From assembly GCF_029866045.1 (NCBI RefSeq), contig NZ_JARXAB010000057.1:1-64000 (forward strand): DNA of 64,000 bases. Direction: 5' to 3'. This DNA comes from Ramlibacter sp. (GTDB lineage: Bacteria > Pseudomonadota > Gammaproteobacteria > Burkholderiales > Burkholderiaceae_C). A program made the position numbers and the translations under genes. Below the pieces are notes generated by a model, which saw nothing but the letters and a program-made list of their open reading frames with translations, did no database searches and was not told the origin of the DNA. Shown here in pieces: positions 8,362 through 17,059 of the stretch (its first letter is position 1; every line of letters begins with the position of its first letter).

Positions 8362-9053
8362 GGGCGCACCCCTCCGGCCTGCGTGGCCTTGCGTTCAACC
8401 CGGACCACCTGCTTGACGAAGATGCCCGGTGTCACGATGTGCTCGGGGTCTAGCGCGCCGAGTTCGACAATTTCGTGCACCGAGGCGACCGTCTTGCGTG
8501 CTGCCATGGCCATCACCGGTCCGAAGTTGCGTGCCGCCTTGCGGTAGGTGAGGTTGCCCCAACGGTCGCCGCGCTCGGCCTTGATCAGCGCGAGGTCGGC
8601 GTGGATCGGGTACTCGAGCACATAGTGACGGCCATTGATCTCGCGGGTCTCCTTGCCGCGGGACAGCTCGGTCCCGTAGGCGGTGGGGCAGAAGAAGGCG
8701 CCAATGCCTGCGCCCGCCGCCCGGATCCGCTCGGCCAGATTGCCCTGGGGCACCAACTCCAGTTCCACCTCTCCGCTGCGGTACAGGCTGTCAAAGACAT
8801 GGCTGTCTGCCTGCCGGGGGAAGCTGCAGATCACCTTGCGCACCCGTCCGGCACGCAGCAAGGCGGCCAGACCCGCCTCGCCATTGCCGGCGTTGTTGTT
8901 CACCAGGGTCAGGTCCCTTGCGCCTTGTTCGATCAGTCCATCGATCAACTCGTTGGGAATGCCGGCGGTGCCAAAGCCCCCCACCATGACGGTGGCGCCA
9001 TCCGGGACGCCTGAAAGCGCCTCGGCGACCGAGTTCGCTATCTTGTTGATCAT
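8358..9053 (-). CDS. pcaI: 3-oxoacid CoA-transferase subunit A
   Basis: A 231-residue subunit with the CoA-binding glycine motif MVGGFGTAGIP near residue 22 and NNNAGNGEAGLAALL near 50. It forms the enzyme with the B subunit encoded directly downstream. The start chosen is MINKIANS at 9053, because that ATG overlaps the stop of the upstream EthD-like gene by ATGA. The frame is open further upstream, but that part only shadows the neighbouring gene. No matching thiolase gene (pcaF) is present in the cluster, so the CoA ester made here must be finished elsewhere. Confidence 0.83.
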   Translation of the reverse strand: MINKIANSVAEALSGVPDGATVMVGGFGTAGIPNELIDGLIEQGARDLTLVNNNAGNGEAGLAALLRAGRVRKVICSFPRQADSHVFDSLYRSGEVELELVPQGNLAERIRAAGAGIGAFFCPTAYGTELSRGKETREINGRHYVLEYPIHADLALIKAERGDRWGNLTYRKAARNFGPVMAMAARKTVASVHEIVELGALDPEHIVTPGIFVKQVVRVERKATQAGGVRP

Positions 9054-9565
9054 GCCTTTGCGAAAGGGATGGCCTGGTGCATGGTGCGGATCGGTCCCTG
9101 GAACATCAGGCGCACGCGGTCGCTCCAGGGCGACCCGCGAACCGCCAGCCACTCGGGTCGCTCGAACGCAGCCAGCTCTCGCAGGTCGTAGCAGGCGAGA
9201 AAGCGCGTCGGCGAGCCCGGGAGCGCAAAGCGCCGCGCCCGGATCGTGCCGGGGACTCGTGCGAGGCCCGGGGCATGCTCGGTGTTGTACCAGGCGGTGA
9301 ACTCCTCGAGGTTCTGATCGGCCACCCCGGTCTCCACCACGAAGTGATGGCTGGCGATGGCTGTGGGTGCGGCGCCGGGCACATCGAGCAGCAGGGTGAG
9401 CGCCCGCCACTGCAGGCCCGCGACGGGGGGCGGCTCGCCGTAGGCGTAGACGCGCCAGGCACTGTCATCCAAGGCGCGCCAGGCGGCCAGCCGGCCTGCA
9501 AGACTGGCAGGGAGAACGGGGGAGGGGCCTGTGCCCTGCGCCAGCCAGAAAGAGTCGGTGTTCAT
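9050..9565 (-). CDS. EthD-like/dimeric alpha-beta barrel protein
   Basis: A 171-residue protein starting MNTDSFWLAQ. The second half carries EEFTAWYNTEHAPGLARVPG, a pattern shared by EthD-type ferredoxin-fold proteins found in catabolic operons, where they act as dimerising accessory enzymes or isomerases. The start at 9565 removes an out-of-family N-terminal extension that overlaps the upstream decarboxylase-like gene. It is the fourth gene of a tightly packed cluster and overlaps the CoA-transferase A gene by four bases. Function unknown beyond the fold. Confidence 0.65.
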   Translation of the reverse strand: MNTDSFWLAQGTGPSPVLPASLAGRLAAWRALDDSAWRVYAYGEPPPVAGLQWRALTLLLDVPGAAPTAIASHHFVVETGVADQNLEEFTAWYNTEHAPGLARVPGTIRARRFALPGSPTRFLACYDLRELAAFERPEWLAVRGSPWSDRVRLMFQGPIRTMHQAIPFAKA

Positions 9566-9572
9566 AGAAGGT

Positions 9573-10100
9573 TCAATGCTCCACGTTGAGTGCGACAAGA
9601 AAGCGCGAGACCATGTTGTAGGCAGCGACCGTGGCCACCAGTTCCACCAGCGTCTGGGCGTCGTAATGGCGCTGCAGTTGCTGCATGAGCGCGTCGGGGA
9701 CACGAACGTCCCGGGTCATGGCATCGGTCAAGGCCAGCACCTGCGCCTCGTCGGGCGAGAAGGGGCCGGGCAGAGCCAGCTCCCGCACCGCCTCGATCTT
9801 GTCGTCCGGCACGCCCGCGCGCTGCGCATGCGGCACATGGGAGTCGAACTCGAAGGGAGCCTCGTTCAGCACGGCCACGCGCAGGATGATCAGCTCCCGC
9901 AGGTCGGCGGGGACCGAGGTGCGGTTGCGGACGGCGGTGAGCATGGCCTCCCAGCCCTGCGCGATCGGCGCGCTGTTCAGGAGCACTTGATACAGCAGTG
10001 AAATGCGGCCCCGCTCCTTGAGGATGCCGGCCTCGATGTCTGCCAGCTCCGGGCGGGTGCCCGGCACGACTGGAGGGACGCGGATGTCGGGATGGGTCAT
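9573..10100 (-). CDS. carboxymuconolactone decarboxylase family protein
   Basis: A 175-residue protein of the CMD/AhpD helical fold. The segments LRELIILRVAVLNEAPFEFDSH and VELVATVAAYNMVSRFLVALN are typical; the CxxC pair of peroxidase-type AhpD members is absent (NEAPFEFDSH instead), which favours a decarboxylase or lyase-like role over peroxide reduction. The start MTHPDIRV overlaps the stop of the Bug receptor gene by ATGA. Its position beside a CoA-transferase and a lactonase-like enzyme resembles beta-ketoadipate gene sets, where PcaC decarboxylates 4-carboxymuconolactone, but it is longer than PcaC and the substrate is not established. Confidence 0.75.
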   Translation of the reverse strand: MTHPDIRVPPVVPGTRPELADIEAGILKERGRISLLYQVLLNSAPIAQGWEAMLTAVRNRTSVPADLRELIILRVAVLNEAPFEFDSHVPHAQRAGVPDDKIEAVRELALPGPFSPDEAQVLALTDAMTRDVRVPDALMQQLQRHYDAQTLVELVATVAAYNMVSRFLVALNVEH

Positions 10101-11062
10101 TGGTCCGCCGTGATGTTGCGGCTCTTGATCAGCCGGGCCCATTTCTCCGTGTCGGACTTGACCAGCGCGGCCAGCTCCTGCGGGGAGCTCGAGCGCGGCT
10201 CTGCCCCAGCCTGAAGCAGCTTCGCGGCTGCGGCCGGATCGGCCATGGCCTGCTGGACGGCCTTGCTCAGGGCGTCGAGTACCGCGGGCGGCGTCTTGGC
10301 TGAGGCGAACAGGCCATACCAGTTGTTGGTGTCCATCGCCCGTATGCCTTGCTCCTCGAATGTCTTGACATCGGGCAGGCCGGGATGGCGCTGGGGCGCG
10401 GCAATGCCCAGAGCCTTCAGGCGTCCGCCTTTGATCTGGCCCATGACGGCGGCGACGTCGGCGAAGGTGCCGGCCACCTGGCCCCCGAGCAGGTCATTGA
10501 GTGCCGGGGCCATGCCGTTGTAGGGGACGTGGATGAAGTCAATTCCTACCGCTGACTCCATCTGCGCGAGCGCCAGGTGGGGGATGCTGCCGCGCCCGGA
10601 GGACGCGATGGGCAGGCTCTCCTTGCGGCCCTTGGCTGCGGCCAAGAATTCGGTGATGTCCCGGGCGGGGTCCTTCATCGCGGTGACGAAGACCTCGACG
10701 TTGTTGGTCACCAGGGAGACGGGCGCGAAATCGCGCTGCATGTTGTAGGGCAGCTTCTCGTAGAGCGATTGGTTGATCGCCGCGGCACCCACACTCGTGA
10801 TCCAGAGCGTGGAGCCGTCCGGGTCTGCGCGCAGCACCTCCGCTGCGCCGATGGCGCCATTGGCGCCTGGCTTGTTGTCGATGACGACAGTGCGCCCCAG
10901 CGCGCGCCCCAAAGGCTCGGCGATGGTCCGCGCAGTGAAGTCCACCGGCCCGCCTGGCGCGAAGGACACGACGATGCGCAGCGGCTTGGACGCGCTTTGG
11001 GCATGCAGCGAGGTCGCCATGACAAGCGCGGCAGCGGCCGCCAGCAGATGTCTCTTTTTCAT
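10097..11062 (-). CDS. Bug/TctC-family periplasmic solute-binding protein
   Basis: A 321-residue receptor with a clear signal peptide (MKKRHLLAAAAALVMATSLHA, cleavage after AHA-like LHA near 21). The family marks are KPLRIVVSFAPGGPVDFTAR, DNKPGANGAIGAAEVLR and IHVPYNGMAPALNDLLGGQ. It would bind the substrate of this cluster in the periplasm. TctA/TctB partners are absent. It lies between the SDR gene upstream (33 bases) and the decarboxylase-like gene (4-base overlap). Confidence 0.88.
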   Translation of the reverse strand: MKKRHLLAAAAALVMATSLHAQSASKPLRIVVSFAPGGPVDFTARTIAEPLGRALGRTVVIDNKPGANGAIGAAEVLRADPDGSTLWITSVGAAAINQSLYEKLPYNMQRDFAPVSLVTNNVEVFVTAMKDPARDITEFLAAAKGRKESLPIASSGRGSIPHLALAQMESAVGIDFIHVPYNGMAPALNDLLGGQVAGTFADVAAVMGQIKGGRLKALGIAAPQRHPGLPDVKTFEEQGIRAMDTNNWYGLFASAKTPPAVLDALSKAVQQAMADPAAAAKLLQAGAEPRSSSPQELAALVKSDTEKWARLIKSRNITADQ

Positions 11063-11095
11063 GGGGTAGTTCCTGGAAAGACGGGTTGGTGGCGG

Positions 11096-11893
11096 TCAGT
11101 CGCAGCGCGCGATCATGCCGCCGTCGACCACGATTTCGGTGCCTGTGACGAAGCGTGCGTCTTCGCTGGCGAGGTACAACGCGGCACCGGCGGTGTCGCG
11201 TCCGTCGCCCATGAAGCCTAGCGGAATGCGGGACTGGCGCTGTGCCAGCAGGCCTTCGACGTCGCCGCCGGTGCGTTGCTTGGCAAGCCGGACTTCGACC
11301 ATCGGTGTGTGAAGTTGCCCCGGCACCACCGTGTTGACCCGGATGCCATCGGGCGCGTGCTGGACAGCCACCACACGCGAGAACTGGATCACGCCTGCCT
11401 TCGTGGCGGCGTAGGCCACCTGGGCACTGCCCGTCCAGCGCATTCCCGAGGTGGAGGAGACGTTGACGATGGCACCCGAGCGCTTGGCGATCATGGTGGG
11501 CAAGGCGTACTTGCAGGTGAGGAAGATGCTCTTGAGGTTGAAGTCGATCTGGCTGTCCCAGACCTCCTCGCTCATTTCCACCGGGCCGCCCTTGGCCGAG
11601 CCGCCCACGTTGTTGATCAGGATGTCGAGGGTGCCGAATCGCTCGAGGCAGGTGGCGACCATGGCCTCGACGCTGGCCGCCTGGGTGACGTCGCAGGTGC
11701 AGGTGACGATGGAGCTTGCGGCGTCGCCTGCGCGCGCCAGTGTCTCGGCCAGACGTTCGGGCTCCAGGTCGACGGCCAGGACCTTGGCCCCTTCTTGCGC
11801 AAGGCGAACCGCCATCGCGCGTCCATTGCCCCAGCCCTCGCCCACGCAGCCTGCGCCGGTGACGATCGCCACCTTGTTTTCAAAACGTCTCAT
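11096..11893 (-). CDS. SDR-family oxidoreductase
   Basis: A 265-residue short-chain dehydrogenase. The dinucleotide-binding loop TGAGCVGEGWGNGRA has two extra residues compared with the usual TGxxxGxG. The active site is NVSSTSG followed by YAATK, and the C-terminus ends with GTEIVVDGGMIARCD. The chosen start MRRFENKVAIVTG gives standard family length; an upstream in-frame ATG would add 22 residues unlike the family. It is the first gene of the seven-gene cluster and probably oxidises an alcohol early in its pathway. No regulator gene is adjacent. Confidence 0.82.
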   Translation of the reverse strand: MRRFENKVAIVTGAGCVGEGWGNGRAMAVRLAQEGAKVLAVDLEPERLAETLARAGDAASSIVTCTCDVTQAASVEAMVATCLERFGTLDILINNVGGSAKGGPVEMSEEVWDSQIDFNLKSIFLTCKYALPTMIAKRSGAIVNVSSTSGMRWTGSAQVAYAATKAGVIQFSRVVAVQHAPDGIRVNTVVPGQLHTPMVEVRLAKQRTGGDVEGLLAQRQSRIPLGFMGDGRDTAGAALYLASEDARFVTGTEIVVDGGMIARCD

Positions 11894-12031
11894 TGCCTGC
11901 CTTCTCTGTCCATCATTCAAGTGGATGGGAGTCTCGGTCATCCACCCCTGACTATCCAATCGGTATCTTCCATACCCGCCATTGGGATTTCGTAGGGTCG
12001 AGAGGCAGTTTGACCGCTGGAGCGCGGTGCC

Positions 12032-12862
12032 CTAAAGCGCCCAGGTCCTGGGCGGATTGGGCGCCAATTCCCACAGCGCTGGCCGCCAGGCGTTGCGCAC
12101 CGCCTTGAGCAGGTCCATCGCCGGCTCCACCACCGGCGCCAGCACCCGCAGCACCACCACCCGCGGATGTGGACTGGTGGCCCCGGCCTGGGCGCGCAAG
12201 GGGTGGGTCTCGATCTGCTCGCGCGCGAGAGTCAGCGCGGCTTCCCGCGTTTCGCGCGGCAGGTCTGTGCCTGCCAGCAGATACAGCGTGGCCATGCAGC
12301 GATGACCGGCCAGGCCCAGCGGGCCGTCCATCAGGCGGGCATCGGAGGCGGCGATGCGTCCGCGCTCGAGCCACACGCCTTCGAGTTCCAGATGCTGCTG
12401 CAACTGGCCTGCGACGAAAGGCTGATTGGCGGCGGGCAGGCCCAGGGCGGTGACGTCCCAGCCGATCACCTGTGACCCGGGGGCCAGTTGCAGTTGCAGC
12501 CGGTTCTCAGCCTGGCAGCCGCTGTAGCACAGGGCTTCCATGGGCAACCACTCAAGCCTTGCGTTCTCGGCCAGCACCAGGCGCGCGTCCTGCACTGCGC
12601 GGTCGCCCTCGCTGCGATAAAAGCGGGTCGCGCCGGGCGTGGTCACCAGGCCGTGGGCACCTGCATCGACCTGCACCGAAATGTCCAAGCGGTCCCCCGC
12701 CACCAGGCCCGAGGGGGGATGCACCACCACGTTGTGGCAGATGCCCGGCCCTTCCGGGTGCAGGCTCTGCAGGATGCGCAGCGGCCCCTCGTGTTGGAAC
12801 CGGGCATTTGTCCGCCCCGCCTGGCGCTCATAGTGCAGCGCCAGGCGCGCGTGCCAGGCCAT
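12032..12862 (-). CDS. ureD: urease accessory protein UreD (orphan)
   Basis: A 276-residue UreD homologue. UreD with UreF and UreG helps load nickel into urease. Family marks include HNVVVHPPSGLVAGDRLDI, TTPGATRFYRS, LEWLPMEALCYSG and VTALGLPA. The start MAWHARLALHYE follows an AGGCGG ribosome site and lies 18 bases after the permease stop, so it ends the ABC transporter operon. None of ureA, ureB, ureC, ureE, ureF or ureG follows; 138 bases downstream an unrelated catabolic cluster begins. Either the rest of the urease operon has been displaced or it is encoded elsewhere. Confidence 0.88.
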   Translation of the reverse strand: MAWHARLALHYERQAGRTNARFQHEGPLRILQSLHPEGPGICHNVVVHPPSGLVAGDRLDISVQVDAGAHGLVTTPGATRFYRSEGDRAVQDARLVLAENARLEWLPMEALCYSGCQAENRLQLQLAPGSQVIGWDVTALGLPAANQPFVAGQLQQHLELEGVWLERGRIAASDARLMDGPLGLAGHRCMATLYLLAGTDLPRETREAALTLAREQIETHPLRAQAGATSPHPRVVVLRVLAPVVEPAMDLLKAVRNAWRPALWELAPNPPRTWAL

Positions 12863-12879
12863 TCGTGGACCGCCTTCGC

Positions 12880-13650
12880 TCAGTGGTTTTGCGAACCGCG
12901 GTGAGCCCAGGCCGTGGTGTGCTTCTCGATGTAGGAGAAGAGCTCGTACATCACCATAGCCATCGCGCCCACCACCACCAGACCGGCAAATGCCAGGCCC
13001 ATCTGCATGGCCGAGCCGGCGGAGATCAGCAGGTAGCCGATGCCCTCGTTGGAGGCTGTCATCTCCGACACGGTGGTGCCGACGAAGGCCAGGGTGATCG
13101 CCACCTTGAGCGAGCCGTAGAAGTAGGGCATGGAGCGCGGGAGGCCGACCTTGATCAGGACGTCCCACCGCTTGGCACCCAGCACCCTGAGCACATCTTC
13201 CAGTTCGGGCTCCAGTGTGGCCAGGCCCGTAGCGATATTGACCATGATGGGAAAGAAGCAGATCAGAAAGGCGGTAAGGATGGCCGGCCCGACGCCAATG
13301 CCGAACCAGACCACCAGAATCGGCACGAAGGCCGCCTTGGGTAGGGCGTTAAAGCCCGTCATCAGCGGGTAGACCGCGGTGTAGGCGAGGCGCGAGCTGC
13401 CGATCAGGAAGCCCAGAAGCACGCCCACCACGATGGCGATGCCAAAGCCAGCCAGCGTCACCCACAGGGTCCGCCACGCATGGCCCGCGATCACGCCGCG
13501 GAACTCGACCATCTGTGACCAGATGCGCGCCGGGCTGGGAAAGACGAACTCCGATACGTTGAAGGCGCTGCACAGGCCCTGCCAGATCAGCAGGGTGATG
13601 ACCAGCAGGATCCAGGGGGACCAGCGTTCGACCATTTTTGGTTTGCTCAT
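12880..13650 (-). CDS. ABC transporter permease (SsuC/TauC/NrtB type)
   Basis: A 256-residue inner-membrane permease with about six hydrophobic segments and the EAA-like loop PRSMPYFYGSLKVAITLAF in the last third. It forms an importer with the ATPase and periplasmic receptor encoded upstream. Its start codon lies at the edge of the first copy of an 86-bp tandem repeat that fills the gap to the ATPase gene, so its ribosome site is repeat-derived. Co-location with ureD hints at a nitrogen-containing substrate that yields urea, which is inference. Confidence 0.85.
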   Translation of the reverse strand: MSKPKMVERWSPWILLVITLLIWQGLCSAFNVSEFVFPSPARIWSQMVEFRGVIAGHAWRTLWVTLAGFGIAIVVGVLLGFLIGSSRLAYTAVYPLMTGFNALPKAAFVPILVVWFGIGVGPAILTAFLICFFPIMVNIATGLATLEPELEDVLRVLGAKRWDVLIKVGLPRSMPYFYGSLKVAITLAFVGTTVSEMTASNEGIGYLLISAGSAMQMGLAFAGLVVVGAMAMVMYELFSYIEKHTTAWAHRGSQNH

Positions 13651-13822
13651 AGGACCCCCACGCTTGTCATTTCATGTACATCGCTGCCCCCCGAGGGGGT
13701 GCGAGCTTGCTTGAGGCGGCTCGGCGCTACGCTCATAGGACCCCCACGCTCGGCACTTCGTGTTCTTCGCTGCCCCCCGAGGGGGCGCGAGCTTGCTTGA
13801 GGCGGCTCGGCGCTACGCTCAT
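13645..13822. repeat. 86-bp tandem repeat, two copies, between ABC genes
   Basis: Copy one (13645-13730) and copy two (13731-13816) have exactly the same period, with variation mainly in the CTTGTCATTTCATGTACATC part. The array ends with another GCTCAT at 13817-13822. Each copy holds the palindromic core GCCCCCCGAGGGGG and a GCTTGCTTGAGGCGGC segment. The left end coincides with the permease start and the right end with the ATPase stop, so the spacer between the two genes is entirely repeat. A related core is found inside recJ at 57944-58020. Confidence 0.85.
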
Positions 13823-14637
13823 TTCGCCACCTCCACGCCCGTCTTGCGGATGGCGCCGATGTGTCCGCGCAACTCGTGGACGATGTCGGTGAACTTGGGC
13901 GTGTAGGTGATCTCGAGGTCGCGCGGGCGCGGCAGGTCGATCTCGCGGCGGACCACGAAGCGACCGGGGCTCTTGCTCATGACGTACACGGTGTCCGCCA
14001 GGAAGACCGACTCACGCAGGTCGTGCGTCACCAGGATCACGTTGAACTTTTGCTCGGTCCACAGGTCACGCAGGATGCACCACAGCTCCTCACGCGTGAA
14101 GGCGTCCAGCGCCCCGAAAGGCTCGTCAAGCAGCAGCATCTGCGGCTCATGAATCAGTGCGCGGCAGATGCTCGCACGCTGTTGCATGCCGCCGGAGAGC
14201 TGCCAGGGGAACTGGTCCTCGTAGCCGCCCAGGCCCACCTTGCGCAGCAAGGCGCGAGCGCGCTCTTCGTACTCGGCGCGCTTTTGCTTGTAGTTGGAGC
14301 GGTAGGGCTCCACGATTTCCAGCGGCAGCAGCACGTTGTCCACCGTGGTGCGCCAGGGCAGCAACGAGGGCGCCTGGAAGGCCATGCCCGAGATTTTCAG
14401 CGGGCCCGTCACAGGCGCACCAGCGATGTTCACCGTGCCCTTGGAGGGCATGCGAAGGCCGGTGGCCAGCTTCATGAAGGTCGACTTGCCGCAGCCCGAG
14501 GGCCCCACGATGGCGATGAACTCACCCTGGCGCACCTGCAGGTCGATGGCCTCGACCGCATAGTGCCCCTGGGCGAGCAATTCGTCGTTATAGGCGAGCC
14601 AGACGTCCTTGAAGTCGACGAAGTTCGCGGAACTCAT
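13819..14637 (-). CDS. ABC transporter ATP-binding protein (SsuB/TauB type)
   Basis: A 272-residue nucleotide-binding subunit with Walker A GPSGCGKSTFMKL near residue 45, signature LSGGMQQRASICRAL near 147, and Walker B MLLLDEPFGALD. It powers uptake by the adjacent permease and receptor. Its ATG overlaps the receptor stop by one base. The 169-base gap to the permease gene downstream consists of a tandem repeat. Confidence 0.9.
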   Translation of the reverse strand: MSSANFVDFKDVWLAYNDELLAQGHYAVEAIDLQVRQGEFIAIVGPSGCGKSTFMKLATGLRMPSKGTVNIAGAPVTGPLKISGMAFQAPSLLPWRTTVDNVLLPLEIVEPYRSNYKQKRAEYEERARALLRKVGLGGYEDQFPWQLSGGMQQRASICRALIHEPQMLLLDEPFGALDAFTREELWCILRDLWTEQKFNVILVTHDLRESVFLADTVYVMSKSPGRFVVRREIDLPRPRDLEITYTPKFTDIVHELRGHIGAIRKTGVEVAK

Positions 14638-15674
14638 TACTTCTTGGGAGCGGTCAGAATATTCAACTCGGCCTTCGTCGGCAGGAAGCCTCCGTTCCAG
14701 ACGGCGTCGGCGTTGACACGGGTCTTGGTGGCAAAGGCATCGGAGACCTGAGACGCCATCAGCGACAGGCGGCCCTGGTTCAGGGCGCCAAACCCTTCGG
14801 CACGGGCGTCAGCGCTGTTGATGACCGTGTCGATGGCCAGTTGCAGACGACGGGTTTCAAGTTCAACGTTGATGATGCCGTCACGCTGCTTGACGAACTC
14901 GATCGCGGCAGCCGGGTTGGCCATCACGTCCTTGGCACCCTTGGTGAATGCCGACAGGAAAGCCTTCACCGCAGCCGGGTTCTCCCTGAGGATCTTGGGC
15001 GTGGCGATGATCACGTTGCCGTAGAGCTTCACGCCAAAGTCGGAGTAGGGGAGGATGGCCACGTCCTCGGCCTTCACGCCGCGTGCTTCCAGGTTGAGGA
15101 GCGAGGTGAAGGTGAAGCCGGTGATGGCATCGACATCACCGCGTGCCAGCATGGTCTCGCGCAGCGGCGGGTCCATCGAGATCCAGTTGACAGCGCCAAC
15201 ACTATTGGCCTTCTGGAAGATAGGGAAGGCGCGGCGACCGGCGTCGAACACCGGTGCGCCCAGCTTCTTGCCCGCCAGGTCCGCTGGGGTCTTGATGCCG
15301 GTCTTTTTGATCGACATCACCGAGGCCGGGGTGTTGTTGTAGACCACCATGATGGCGACCGGCTTGTTGGGTGCGTCAGGGTTGTTGGCGTGGAACTCCA
15401 TCAAGGCTGCCAAATCGGCAAACCCCAGGTCGTAGGTGCCGGAGGCCACACGGGTGACCGCGCCGCCCGAGCCGTTGCCGGAGTCCACCGTCACGTCGAG
15501 CTTGGCATCCTTAAAGTAGCCCTTGGCCACCGGGAGCAGGAAGAAGGCTGCCGGGCCTTCAAAGCGCCAGTCAAGTTGGAACTTGATCGGAGTCAGGGCT
15601 TGGGCAGAAGCGCCCATGGCGGAGGCAGCCAGCGCCAGGGCGGCGGTGGCACGAAGGAAGAAGCGCTTGTTCAT
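14637..15674 (-). CDS. ABC transporter substrate-binding protein (NMT1/SsuA type)
   Basis: A 345-residue periplasmic receptor with a signal peptide (MNKRFFLRATAALALAASAMGASAQ). The mature part starts with LTPIKFQLDWRFEGPAAFFL and contains YNNTPASVMSIKKTGIKTP, typical of the NMT1/THI5-like and taurine/nitrate group. It is the first gene of the operon receptor, ATPase, permease, ureD. The ligand is not deducible; a nitrogenous compound is suggested by ureD. Confidence 0.87.
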   Translation of the reverse strand: MNKRFFLRATAALALAASAMGASAQALTPIKFQLDWRFEGPAAFFLLPVAKGYFKDAKLDVTVDSGNGSGGAVTRVASGTYDLGFADLAALMEFHANNPDAPNKPVAIMVVYNNTPASVMSIKKTGIKTPADLAGKKLGAPVFDAGRRAFPIFQKANSVGAVNWISMDPPLRETMLARGDVDAITGFTFTSLLNLEARGVKAEDVAILPYSDFGVKLYGNVIIATPKILRENPAAVKAFLSAFTKGAKDVMANPAAAIEFVKQRDGIINVELETRRLQLAIDTVINSADARAEGFGALNQGRLSLMASQVSDAFATKTRVNADAVWNGGFLPTKAELNILTAPKK

Positions 15675-15958
15675 GGTGGACTCCTAAAGGCTTGGATGTG
15701 ATAACGCGGGGAAGATAGCAAGAAAGATGCCGAAAACCCATCCGTGGAACCCCGAGCCAGGGATAGAGGGCCCACGTCCCACAGCCGGGCGAGGCCGCCG
15801 CGCACGGCCCACCTCATCGCAGGACTACGAGGTATGGCTTGGATTTTTTCGATAGTGGTCGCTCGCCTTGCCCCTGTGGGGCGAGGTCTGATGCCGGTGG
15901 TTCCTGGGCGGTCCGGGCGCCCGGCGCAAGCGGCCCTTCGCGGCCAAGGAGCATCAAA

Positions 15959-16225
15959 ATGAACTTCCTGATCTGGCTCATCGTGGGTGGCATCGTTGGC
16001 TGGCTGGCCAGCCTCATCATGCGCACCGACGCGCAGCAGGGCATCTTGCTCAATGTGGCGGTGGGCATCGTCGGTGCCGTTGTCGGCGGCTGGGTGGTCT
16101 CGCCCCTGGTGGGCGTGGGCACCATCAACGAAAGCCTCAGCATTGGCTCGGTTCTGGTGTCCCTGGCCGGCGCGGTGCTCTTGCTGGCGGTCGTCAACCT
16201 GTTTCGTCGCGGTCGCATGCGCTGA
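15959..16225 (+). CDS. GlsB/YeaQ/YmgE-family membrane protein
   Basis: An 88-residue protein with three hydrophobic segments (MNFLIWLIVGGIVGWLASLI, LLNVAVGIVGAVVGGWVV, SVLVSLAGAVLLLAVVNL) and a short basic tail RRGRMR. This is the layout of transglycosylase-associated stress membrane proteins. The start was set at 15959 because an AAGGAG ribosome site lies nine bases before it; the longer open frame upstream has no such support. It stands alone. Confidence 0.85.
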   Translation: MNFLIWLIVGGIVGWLASLIMRTDAQQGILLNVAVGIVGAVVGGWVVSPLVGVGTINESLSIGSVLVSLAGAVLLLAVVNLFRRGRMR

Positions 16226-16298
16226 ACGACGAGACGCGGGCGCTTCGGCGCCGGCGGCCCGTCTGCGGTAATTTGCCATCTGCAGATATCCGGCCATT

Positions 16299-17039
16299 TC
16301 AGTCCCCTGCCTGCGGCTTGAGGATGGCAGCCAAGTCTGGCGCGCGCGGATCGAGGCGCAGATTGAGCTCGACGCTGGCCAGGTGCTGCTCCGTCAGCCG
16401 GGCAGCCGCCCGGGCGTCGTGCCGTTCGAGCGCGGCGACGATTTCTTCATGCTCGGCCTGGGAGTGCTCGGCCGAGTGGGACGACTGGTACATCAGCGCG
16501 ATCAGCTGTGAGCGCGAGAGCAGGTCCGCGACCAGTTCGGCCAGCACTTCGTTGCCCTGCATGCGGGCCAGCACCACATGGAAGTCGGCCAGCAGGCGGG
16601 TGCGACCGGACACGTCCGAGCGCGCCACCGCGGCTCGCTCCTCTTGCAGGTGCGCGCGCAGCTGGGCCAACTGGACGTCGGTGATGCGGCTGGCCAGCTG
16701 CCGCACCAGGCTGCCCTCGACCATGCGCCTCACCTCAAACACTTGCCGCGCCTCTTCCACGCTGGGCGTCGCCACAAAGGCGCCGCGCGCGGGCTCCAGT
16801 GTGACCAGACGGTCCCGACTGAGCTGATTGAGGGCCTGCCGCACCACGGTGCGCGAAACCGAGAACACGTCCGCGATCTGCTGCTCCACCAATTTGGTGC
16901 CTGGCGCCAGCCTGCGCTCCACAATGGCCATCGTGATCGAAGTGACGATGCGGGCCGTGCTGCTGCCCTGCCCGCCGGCGGCGCGCGGGGCAGCGCCTGC
17001 AGAGACGGGGCGGGTGGAAGGGGCGGCGCGGGAGCTCAT
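16299..17039 (-). CDS. GntR/FadR-family transcriptional regulator, probable purine catabolism regulator
   Basis: A 246-residue regulator with an N-terminal winged helix (residues about 25-90: RLAPGTKLVEQQIADVFSVS, VVRQALNQLSRDRLV) and an all-helical FCD ligand-binding domain with likely metal/ligand histidines in ADFHVVLARM and LTEQHLASVEL. It is next to the allantoin/urate genes. Two GTATAC-containing sites lie just upstream of its own start and a perfect AAGTGTATACACTT palindrome lies between puuE and hiuH, so it most likely controls purine degradation and itself. The target assignment is inference from position and shared motif. Confidence 0.85.
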   Translation of the reverse strand: MSSRAAPSTRPVSAGAAPRAAGGQGSSTARIVTSITMAIVERRLAPGTKLVEQQIADVFSVSRTVVRQALNQLSRDRLVTLEPARGAFVATPSVEEARQVFEVRRMVEGSLVRQLASRITDVQLAQLRAHLQEERAAVARSDVSGRTRLLADFHVVLARMQGNEVLAELVADLLSRSQLIALMYQSSHSAEHSQAEHEEIVAALERHDARAAARLTEQHLASVELNLRLDPRAPDLAAILKPQAGD

Positions 17040-17059
17040 GGCGGGGTCGTGCTTGCGCG

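Noticed and set aside
13645-13822. CRISPR-like array
   Set aside because: Only two directly abutting 86-bp units with no spacers; not a CRISPR.
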